Shown piece by piece: positions 24,786 through 30,504 of a DNA stretch of 32,413 bases; positions within the stretch are counted from its first letter, which is position 1, and each line of letters begins with the position of its first letter. Source of the DNA: a virus. A program made the translations under genes and the position numbers. The stretch lies in the IMG/VR virus record IMGVR_UViG_3300022929_000116, positions 1 through 32,413 of that record; one strand, written 5' to 3'. Below the pieces are notes generated by a model. The model was not told where the DNA came from, searched no databases, and worked only from the letters and a program-made list of their open reading frames with translations.

Positions 24786-26465
24786 ATGACAAAAGCGAAT
24801 GACCTCGCCTCCTTACTGGACGCGAATGGGGACGTTGTGTCTTCAGCCTTGGACAACGTGCCAGCAAACCCAACGCTAACTAGCCTTGGCATTCCTAATC
24901 ACGATGACATCACTGTGGATGGCTCTGGAAACGTGGGCATTAGTGAAGTCTCTCCCACATCAAAACTTACAATCGGTGGCAACGCCACCACCGCAACAAA
25001 TCCAACCGTTCAAATTACCGACACGACAAATGGTGGAAGCATTACTTTGCGTGGGCAGTCGCCTAAGCTGTTTTTTGATGTTACCGCTGGTGGTGTCGGC
25101 AAAATACTAATGGACGGCGCAGGGTTTGAGTTTAAGGATGGGACATTAGACGCTGAAGGTAATGTTGATTTAAAAATCGACAGCAGCGGTAATGTTGGTA
25201 TTGGTGATTCAGCCCCGTCTGCAAAACTAGTTTTACGAGATTCTTCTGACTTTAAGTTTGTTATGTCAAAGACAGGGGCTTCTGCGTTTGAAATTGCAAA
25301 TAACGGAACTTCTGGAACAGCTCTTACGGTTCAAGACCCTTACCCGTTGATTTTTAGCACTAACAACACAGAACGCCTCCGCATCGACAACAGCGGCAAC
25401 GTAGGCATTGGGCTTTCTTCTGGAATAGATGGAAAACTACACGTGCTTGGAAATACTGTTGTAGGTTCAGCTTCTGCCACAGCATTTTCAAGTTTTACTT
25501 CTGGGGGTCTAGACGTAGCAGTAGGAAGCGGAACTAAAGCCTTCCAAGTTTGGGATGATAATTCAACCTCAACACCCAGATTTATTGTGGAGCGCAGCGG
25601 CTTCGTGGGCATCTCTACTGCTTCTCCCAACGCACACTTACAAGTCAACGGCTCTTTGGGAAACAATACAGCAATCCTGACTGACCGTAATGGTACTGCC
25701 GCTGTTACGGTTGATCAATATGGCACAACGACTTTTGCTAACCAAGTCATTGCAAGCAACTTAGCAACCAGCTCTAGTGGAACGGCTATGACCTTTTCGC
25801 AGGGTGCTTCCGAACGTATGCGCATCGATAACGGCGGCAACGTGGGCATTGGCAATTCAAATCCGAACTATCTTTTGAAAGTTGGGCCAGTGAACACCAC
25901 TGAAACTATAGCGGTTCAGTCAGCCGGTGGTGGCGCAGAAACTATAATACAATCTGTCTCAGGGTCAGACTCAAGGGTGGGGTCTTCTGCTAATACCCCA
26001 TTGAATTTGATTACCAACAATGTAAGCCGCATGACCATCGACACATCAGGCCGTGTGACGATGCCGTATCAGCCAGCGTTTAGTGCTAGAAAATCTGCAT
26101 ACCAAACATCGTCTTCAAGTCCAATAGACCCTATTACTTTTGGGGCAACTACAGTAAATGTTGGTAATCATTTTAACACTTCGACAAGCCAATTTACTGC
26201 ACCAGTTGCCGGAACATATTGGTTTGCTTTTGCCCTAAATGTCTACAGACCAAGTTCAAGTTACATTTCAATTCAATGTAGAGTAAATGGCTCAACGCCT
26301 TCAGGGCTAAGTTTCTTAGAATACTCCTCAACTTCGTGGACTTGTATTAGTGCCGCTTTTGCATTGTCTCTAAGTGCTAACGATATTATCAAATTGGTTG
26401 CGACTTTTGACGCTAACTCTTCATTGGATAACTCAGGTTATTTTTCAGGCTATCTAATAGGTTAA
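24786..26465 (+). CDS. tail fibre with C-terminal C1q-like domain, 559 aa
   Basis: The central region carries many repeats of the GNVGIG type (SGNVGISEVSPTSKLTIGG; SSGNVGIGDSAPSAKLVL; ERMRIDNGGNVGIGNSNP), forming a beta-rich shaft. From about residue 430 (PAFSARKSAYQTSSSSP) to the end is a jelly-roll pattern typical of C1q/TNF-like domains: VNVGNHFNTSTSQFTAPVAG TYWFAFAL, ending FSGYLIG. Such domains trimerise and bind ligands, so this may be a second receptor-binding protein. It shares DNA-level segments with the preceding fibre gene. Confidence 0.8.
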   Translation: MTKANDLASLLDANGDVVSSALDNVPANPTLTSLGIPNHDDITVDGSGNVGISEVSPTSKLTIGGNATTATNPTVQITDTTNGGSITLRGQSPKLFFDVTAGGVGKILMDGAGFEFKDGTLDAEGNVDLKIDSSGNVGIGDSAPSAKLVLRDSSDFKFVMSKTGASAFEIANNGTSGTALTVQDPYPLIFSTNNTERLRIDNSGNVGIGLSSGIDGKLHVLGNTVVGSASATAFSSFTSGGLDVAVGSGTKAFQVWDDNSTSTPRFIVERSGFVGISTASPNAHLQVNGSLGNNTAILTDRNGTAAVTVDQYGTTTFANQVIASNLATSSSGTAMTFSQGASERMRIDNGGNVGIGNSNPNYLLKVGPVNTTETIAVQSAGGGAETIIQSVSGSDSRVGSSANTPLNLITNNVSRMTIDTSGRVTMPYQPAFSARKSAYQTSSSSPIDPITFGATTVNVGNHFNTSTSQFTAPVAGTYWFAFALNVYRPSSSYISIQCRVNGSTPSGLSFLEYSSTSWTCISAAFALSLSANDIIKLVATFDANSSLDNSGYFSGYLIG

Positions 26466-26479
26466 ACGGAGTAAAAACA

Positions 26480-26770
26480 ATGACACAAACAATAACAATC
26501 GAACTGACGGACACTCAGTTCAAAGGACTAGAATACGCTGCATTGTCTCCGTCTGATTGGGCTGAGAACGCAGTGACTGAACGTGCAAGGATTGCCAATG
26601 ACGAAATCGTGCAGCTAACAGTCCAGCATTGCCTCGACAACGGCATACAAGTACCAGCGACAAGAGAAGCTATCGTTGCCTACGCCTTCGACAATGATGT
26701 CGTAAAGACCGCAGCAGTGCGAAACGCAGAGGCACAAGCTGCTGAGATGGCTCCGGCAGCACCAGAATGA
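26480..26770 (+). CDS. hypothetical protein after fibre genes, 96 aa
   Basis: ACGGAG precedes ATG 26480. The protein (MTQTITIELTDTQFKGLEYA) begins with a strand-turn-helix and contains SDWAENAVTERARIANDEIV, then an acidic Ala-rich tail (AEMAPAAPE). Similar small proteins often follow fibre genes in marine phages without known role. The stop overlaps the next ATG as ATGA, so translation is coupled to the membrane protein gene. Confidence 0.7.
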   Translation: MTQTITIELTDTQFKGLEYAALSPSDWAENAVTERARIANDEIVQLTVQHCLDNGIQVPATREAIVAYAFDNDVVKTAAVRNAEAQAAEMAPAAPE

Positions 26771-26970
26771 AACTAGAGCAGTCTGTAACCCCAGAACTTC
26801 GTGTCGCCCTTGAACTTGAGGCACACGAGAAAGAGTGCGCTATCCGCTACGCTGCCGTAGAAGACAAACTTACTGGCCTCGACAAGCGGCTATGGCGTCT
26901 CGAAGCAATGATCATGGCGTCAACGATTGTTATCGTTGGTCTCGCTGGTTCATTGCTTATGAAACTATAA
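26767..26970 (+). CDS. coiled-coil plus C-terminal membrane protein (XhlA-like), 67 aa
   Basis: Residues 1-47 are charged and helical (ELEAHEKECAIRYAAVEDKL TGLDKRLWRLE) and residues 49-66 are one membrane helix (IMASTIVIVGLAGSLLMKL). This layout matches hemolysin XhlA-type membrane-anchored lysis accessory proteins. It is coupled to the preceding gene. It may aid holin action, but could also be a structural or exclusion membrane protein. Confidence 0.6.
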   Translation: MKLEQSVTPELRVALELEAHEKECAIRYAAVEDKLTGLDKRLWRLEAMIMASTIVIVGLAGSLLMKL

Positions 26971-26985
26971 TCCCAAGGAAGCATA

Positions 26986-27138
26986 ATGAATGAACTTAAT
27001 ATCATCGATCTCGTGGAACGCGAGGACGGCTCTGCGACTATGGTCGTTGAATTAGACGAAAATACTAAATGTAAGCTGCTGTCCATTGGCTTACAAAAGC
27101 TGATGGCAGACTATCTTGAGGGAGAGCGTAACTCTTAG
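26986..27138 (+). CDS. small acidic protein, 50 aa
   Basis: AAGGAAG precedes ATG 26986. The ORF encodes MNELNIIDLVEREDGSATMV, then VELDENTKCKLLSIGLQKLM and an acidic end. It is a compact alpha/beta mini-domain, shorter than usual annotation cut-offs. Its tight fit between two genes, the good ribosome site and the balanced composition support it as real. Proteins of this form occur near lysis genes in other phages. Function unknown. Confidence 0.65.
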   Translation: MNELNIIDLVEREDGSATMVVELDENTKCKLLSIGLQKLMADYLEGERNS

Positions 27139-27147
27139 GAGACGCTC

Positions 27148-27603
27148 ATGTTAGCAGAACTCGCGGCGGCTAATGCAGCCTTCGCAATCATCAAGAAATG
27201 CGTTGAGAATGGTTCAGACCTTGCCAAAGCTGGTAAAGCAATCTCAGACTTTACTCTAAACAAAGACGAAGTTCAGAAGAAGGCAGCATCTAAAGGTAGT
27301 AACCTAGACGGTAGTAAGTCTGACTTAGAAGAGTTTCTTGCCTTAGACGAACTCAAACGTAAAGAAGACGAATTACGCTCAATGATGCAGCTATACGGCA
27401 GGGCGAATATGTACCCTGACTACGTAAAGTTCTGCGCTGAAGCCAGACGACAAAGAGCCGAAGCAGCAGCAGAAGCCAAGCGTCTCGCTATAAAACGCCA
27501 AGACGACATTCTCCTTTTTATCTACTGGGCGGCTTGCATATGCCTTGGTGTCTTTGCCCTTTGTCTATTCGTATACATTTTACTGGAGGCTAGTAATGTT
27601 TAA
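27148..27603 (+). CDS. hypothetical membrane-anchored coiled-coil protein, 151 aa
   Basis: GGAG lies before ATG 27148. The N-terminal half is helical (LAAANAAFAIIKKCVENGSD; DLEEFLALDELKRKEDELRS), with YGRANMYPDYVKFCAEARRQ in the centre, followed by an Ala/Glu/Arg coiled coil and a C-terminal membrane helix (residues ~121-145, IYWAACICLGVFALCLFVYI). I recognise this pattern from marine phages, annotated as hypothetical and usually near lysis or virion genes. It could act as a spanin-like or virion-associated protein. It overlaps the next gene by eight bases. Confidence 0.7.
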   Translation: MLAELAAANAAFAIIKKCVENGSDLAKAGKAISDFTLNKDEVQKKAASKGSNLDGSKSDLEEFLALDELKRKEDELRSMMQLYGRANMYPDYVKFCAEARRQRAEAAAEAKRLAIKRQDDILLFIYWAACICLGVFALCLFVYILLEASNV

Positions 27604-27799
27604 GACGCTAGTCCTTGTATGCTCTCTCATAGACCCATCGAACTGTCTCGAGATGGAGAACACACGCCACCCGATCCTTTCAGAGAAAGCCTGTGTAGCT
27701 AGGGCGATGGAAATGGCAAGCGACCTAAACCGCTACATGCCTAACTTTAAGGCTATGTCATACAAATGTATTCCTCTTAAACGAGGAACACTCACATGA
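27596..27799 (+). CDS. small cysteine-containing protein, 67 aa
   Basis: The start chosen is ATG 27596 (MFKTLVLVCSLIDPSNCLEM), with GGAGG seven bases before it; a longer in-frame reading begins inside the previous membrane segment and is rejected. The first residues form a short hydrophobic segment that could be a weak signal or lipoprotein-like leader (VLVCS). Four Cys residues suggest an exported, disulphide-bonded product. It overlaps neighbours on both sides. A spanin-like role is possible but unproven. Confidence 0.6.
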   Translation: MFKTLVLVCSLIDPSNCLEMENTRHPILSEKACVARAMEMASDLNRYMPNFKAMSYKCIPLKRGTLT

Positions 27800-28002
27800 T
27801 GACAGCAGAACAGTTCTTAGCTCTTAAGATCCTCCCGCGAATCATGATGGCAGCTTCAACCCTAATGGCGTGGAACTGCGCCGACTGGTTTATGTCTCTT
27901 GGGCCATCAGCAACTACACAACAAACGGCTTTCGTATCCACAATCTGTGGGTGCTTTAGTGGCATGTTTGCTGTCTGGATAAATCACGAAGGAAAGAAAT
28001 AA
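27796..28002 (+). CDS. two-helix membrane protein, candidate holin, 68 aa
   Basis: The start ATGATG at 27796 overlaps the previous TGA. The protein has two apolar stretches (about residues 10-32 and 44-62: ILPRIMMAASTLMAW, then VSTICGCFSGMFAVW) and a charged tail NHEGKK, which is the class II holin form. It lies two genes before the lysozyme. The next gene also has holin features, so which one sets lysis time is not clear. Confidence 0.6.
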   Translation: MMTAEQFLALKILPRIMMAASTLMAWNCADWFMSLGPSATTQQTAFVSTICGCFSGMFAVWINHEGKK

Positions 28003-28397
28003 TGCTTCAAGCACTCATAGGACCTGTAACAGGGTTGCTGGATAAATTTATTCCAGACGCAGACGAAAAGGCCAAGCTAGCACATGAGATAGCTACGATG
28101 TCGCAAAGGCACGCTCAAGAGTTAGCAAAAGGTCAATTAGAAATAAACAAAGCAGAAGCGCAGCACCGTTCAATTTTTGTTGCTGGTTGGCGTCCGTTTT
28201 TAGGATGGATTTTAGCTAGTGCAATGGGTTGGCACTTTATATTCGCGCCAGTGACTATGTTTGTTTGTGCTTATCTCGGCGTAGAAATTCCAGAATTACC
28301 AGTATTTGACATGGACAGCCTTATGACTGTCTTGCTCGGCATGCTTGGCCTTGGTGGTCTTCGCACAGCAGAAAAGATTAAAGGGGTCAGTAAATAA
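28002..28397 (+). CDS. holin of the 3-TM / GTA type, 131 aa
   Basis: ATG 28002 overlaps the previous TAA. Residues 1-55 are soluble and helical (LLDKFIPDADEKAKLAHEIA). The conserved RPFLGWILASAMGWHFIF and TMFVCAYLGVEIPEL segments, then MTVLLGMLGLGGLRTAEKI, match the Holin_3TMS family (gene-transfer-agent type). Three membrane segments are visible. It lies four bases before the lysozyme and is the best holin candidate in the cassette. Confidence 0.8.
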   Translation: MLQALIGPVTGLLDKFIPDADEKAKLAHEIATMSQRHAQELAKGQLEINKAEAQHRSIFVAGWRPFLGWILASAMGWHFIFAPVTMFVCAYLGVEIPELPVFDMDSLMTVLLGMLGLGGLRTAEKIKGVSK

Positions 28398-28400
28398 TTA

Positions 28401-28826
28401 ATGGAGCAGCACATCGATAAACTACTTGAACAACTAATCAGACACGAAGGCATGGAGTTAAAACCCTATAAATGCACATCAGACAAGTTGACAATAGGCG
28501 TTGGTCGGAACCTACAAGACGTTGGCATCACAAAAGAAGAAGCCTTAGTGCTGTTAGAAAACGACGTCAAGAACGTAGAGCAACAACTCAAGCACTACAT
28601 GCCGTGGTCAGAGACACTAGATCCTGTCCGTCGTGCGGCATTGATCAACTTTGTCTTCAATGTGGGTATAGGAACAGCACTCAAATTCGAAAACGCAATG
28701 GCAGCGCTAAAACAGTCGGACTACGACACAGCGGCAGCCGAGCTGCTCAACAGCAGGTGGTCCACCCAAGTTGGATCGCGCGCACAAGAGCTTGCAGCCC
28801 AAATGCGCACAGGTAGCTGGCAATAA
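28401..28826 (+). CDS. endolysin, T4-like lysozyme (GH24), 141 aa
   Basis: The catalytic pattern is E-8-C-5-T: Glu16 (RHEGMELKPYK), Cys25 and Thr31 (SDKLTIGVGRNL). T4 lysozyme has Asp at the Cys position; Cys occurs in other members of the family such as P1 Lyz-type enzymes. Later family motifs are visible: ALINFVFNVG and ELLNSRWSTQVGSRAQE. No signal peptide is seen, so release would need a holin, consistent with the two upstream candidates. It is the last gene of the rightward late block; a terminator follows. Confidence 0.9.
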   Translation: MEQHIDKLLEQLIRHEGMELKPYKCTSDKLTIGVGRNLQDVGITKEEALVLLENDVKNVEQQLKHYMPWSETLDPVRRAALINFVFNVGIGTALKFENAMAALKQSDYDTAAAELLNSRWSTQVGSRAQELAAQMRTGSWQ

Positions 28827-28853
28827 CTTCAGACGCAATTTTTATCATCTAAT

Positions 28854-28884
28854 GCACTGGTCCAATCACGGACCGGTGTTTTTT
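28854..28884 (+). terminator. intrinsic terminator of the late block
   Basis: CACTGGTCC (28855-28863), loop AATCAC and GGACCGGTG (28870-28878) form a 9-bp stem with one G-U, followed by six T's. It separates the late and lysis genes from the integrase. Confidence 0.95.
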
Positions 28885-28905
28885 CACTTTATAAGGAGCA
28901 AAACA

Positions 28906-29730
28906 ATGAAACTAAGTGAGCTTCTAAACGAAGCTGGCATGAAGCTGTGGAAGGACAAAGAAGGTTGCAAAACCTTTCATTCGCAGGCTCGAAGATGTGT
29001 AGAGATACTCAAAGATCCTGATATTAAAGACATCGACACGCAGATGGTCGATAAGTACGTAGAAGGTCTTGAAAAAGTAATCACACATCGTGGCAAGCCT
29101 ATGACTGGTACGTCTATAAACCACAATATTAGTGTTCTTAGTACGTTGCTGCGTTACGCAAAACAAAGAAACCTAATAGACAAATTGCCATATTTTTCAC
29201 GCAAACAGCCTTCACCCCATCGTGTTCGCTGGCTGTCTCCAAACGAAGAAGAGAAAGTATTTGCGGCTATAGACTCTGCTGACTATTTGATAGCAAGAAA
29301 ACATAGGCAAGAAATGAAAGCGCTCGCGCGTATCTTAATAGATACAGGCATGCGCCGAGGTGAAGTGCTTGGTCTAACCAAAGAAAATCTTGATGGAGAT
29401 TGGGTTAGACTGTGGAAAACAAAAACAGGCAAAGCGCGTTCAGTACCTTTAACACCTGAAGCACGCGCTTTACTAGAAACTCACGTACCATTCGAGATCA
29501 AAAGACATCAAGTCCACAGATTTTGGGCTAAGGTTCGTGAGGAAGTAGGTCTTTCTAAGGATGCACAATTTGTGCTGCACACGTTGCGGCACACCACTGC
29601 GACGCGCATGCTGAAAAAGACTAAGAATATAGCGATGGTACAGCGAATGCTTGGTCACTCGAACATAACTACAACACTACGTTATGCTCATATTGACGAC
29701 CAGGACTTGCTAGACGCCGTCAATTCCTAA
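28906..29730 (+). CDS. int: tyrosine-family integrase, 274 aa
   Basis: The start is ATG 28906 (MKLSELLNEAGMKLWKDKEG), with AAGGAG eight bases upstream; a longer in-frame reading crosses the terminator and is rejected. The N-terminal core-binding domain is about residues 1-95. The catalytic domain shows Arg150 (TGMRRGEVLG), Lys ~172-176, His225 and Arg228 in HTLRHTTATR, His251 in LGHSN, and the nucleophile Tyr260 in TTLRYAH. All canonical residues are present, so it should be active. It would recombine attP (29762-29826) with a host tRNA-Arg gene. No excisionase or repressor is seen in the window. Confidence 0.95.
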   Translation: MKLSELLNEAGMKLWKDKEGCKTFHSQARRCVEILKDPDIKDIDTQMVDKYVEGLEKVITHRGKPMTGTSINHNISVLSTLLRYAKQRNLIDKLPYFSRKQPSPHRVRWLSPNEEEKVFAAIDSADYLIARKHRQEMKALARILIDTGMRRGEVLGLTKENLDGDWVRLWKTKTGKARSVPLTPEARALLETHVPFEIKRHQVHRFWAKVREEVGLSKDAQFVLHTLRHTTATRMLKKTKNIAMVQRMLGHSNITTTLRYAHIDDQDLLDAVNS

Positions 29731-29734
29731 TGGC

Positions 29735-29840
29735 AATCTCGTGATTAAAGCAGTGAAAAAATGGCGCGCTCGGGAAGATTCGAACTCCCGACCCCCAGAT
29801 TCGTAGTCTGGTGCTCTATCCAGCTGCAAATCACGAGATT
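29735..29840. repeat. perfect 12-bp inverted repeat flanking attP
   Basis: AATCTCGTGATT at 29735-29746 and its exact reverse complement AATCACGAGATT at 29829-29840 enclose the tRNA-derived core. They may be integrase arm or core-flanking sites; the host tRNA fragment does not contain them. Confidence 0.85.
29762..29826 (-). other. attP: attP core: 3' part of a tRNA-Arg(ACG) gene
   Basis: The - strand reads as a tRNA from within the D-arm to CCA: CAGCTGGATAGAGC, anticodon stem-loop CCAGA-CTACGAA-TCTGG (anticodon ACG), T-loop TTCGAAT, and the 3' acceptor strand CGAGCGC-G-CCA. The 5' acceptor strand and 5' D-stem are absent (ATTTG precedes), so it cannot be a working tRNA. This is the usual attP design, restoring the host tRNA on integration. 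The integrase ends 31 bases away. Confidence 0.9.
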
Positions 29841-29878
29841 TTCTAACACAAAACTTTTTTGTCGTTAAGGAGATCTAC

Positions 29879-30370
29879 GTGAACATATTCTTTCTTGCAA
29901 ATGACTACACGACAGCGGCAGAAATGCACTGCGATAAGCATGCTGTCAAAATGGTCCTAGAAACCGCCCAGATGCTCTCAACTGCACACAGAGCACTAGA
30001 CGGCAGCAAATATGCAGACAAGCACTCTCTGTGCAAAATAGCGCACCTTAACCATCCATCTACTCAATGGGTACGTGCGGGGTCTGAAAACTACAAATGG
30101 GCTTATGGTCTTTTTGTCGCTTTGCTCAGCGAGCACAAGAAGCGTTACGGCACGACACATAAATATTGGTCGCTTGTAAAACCCCTTAAGCAGCTGCCGA
30201 AGTCAATTCCAACAAATAGCTTTAAACGACCACCACAATGCATGCCTGACGTCTATAAGCACAGCAATGCTGTAACTGCGTACAGACAGTATTACCGCGG
30301 AGAAAAAGCCTATTTTGCTTCATGGGCACGTGCCACTAAAACGCCCAAATGGTGGCAAATAGCTGCCTAG
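29879..30370 (+). CDS. conserved phage protein of unknown activity, 163 aa
   Basis: It starts at GTG 29879 with AAGGAG six bases upstream. The N-terminus (MNIFFLANDYTTAAEMHCDK) with CDKHAVKMVLETAQMLSTAHR and the later LNHPSTQWVR and RPPQCMPDVYK patterns belong to a family common in marine and T4-like phages. Members are usually hypothetical and sometimes labelled as pyrimidine-dimer glycosylase-like; I could not confirm that activity from motifs. Conserved Cys, His, Lys and Asp residues suggest an enzyme. It lies between attP and the RNA polymerase gene, so in a prophage it would lie at one end. Confidence 0.7.
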   Translation: MNIFFLANDYTTAAEMHCDKHAVKMVLETAQMLSTAHRALDGSKYADKHSLCKIAHLNHPSTQWVRAGSENYKWAYGLFVALLSEHKKRYGTTHKYWSLVKPLKQLPKSIPTNSFKRPPQCMPDVYKHSNAVTAYRQYYRGEKAYFASWARATKTPKWWQIAA

Positions 30371-30383
30371 TTTCAGTTTCATC

Positions 30384-30413
30384 TTGACGCTTATATGCGC
30401 CAATTAGTAAAAT
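30384..30413 (+). promoter_or_regulatory. sigma70-like promoter for the RNA polymerase gene
   Basis: TTGACG (30384-30389), 18-base spacer, TAAAAT (30408-30413): five of six matches in each box. The start would be near 30420, about 85 bases before the polymerase ATG. A host-recognised promoter here would let the phage polymerase be made first, as in T7. Confidence 0.65.
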
Positions 30414-30504
30414 AGAACATAGCAAGAACACACGCACATCCTAGCAAATAAGTCAAGACTTTAAGAAGCCGCACTAAAGCAGATTAGTGTTGAATGGAGG
30501 TGCA

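Noticed and set aside
28833-28857. Rightward match to the repeated promoter element (ACGCAATTTT, five bases, TCTAATGCAC)
   Set aside because: Only about 15 of 20 positions match, and it leads straight into a strong terminator, so chance similarity is more likely.
29762-29840. A functional phage tRNA-Arg gene
   Set aside because: The 5' acceptor strand and 5' half of the D-stem are missing, so it is an attachment-site copy of the tRNA 3' part.
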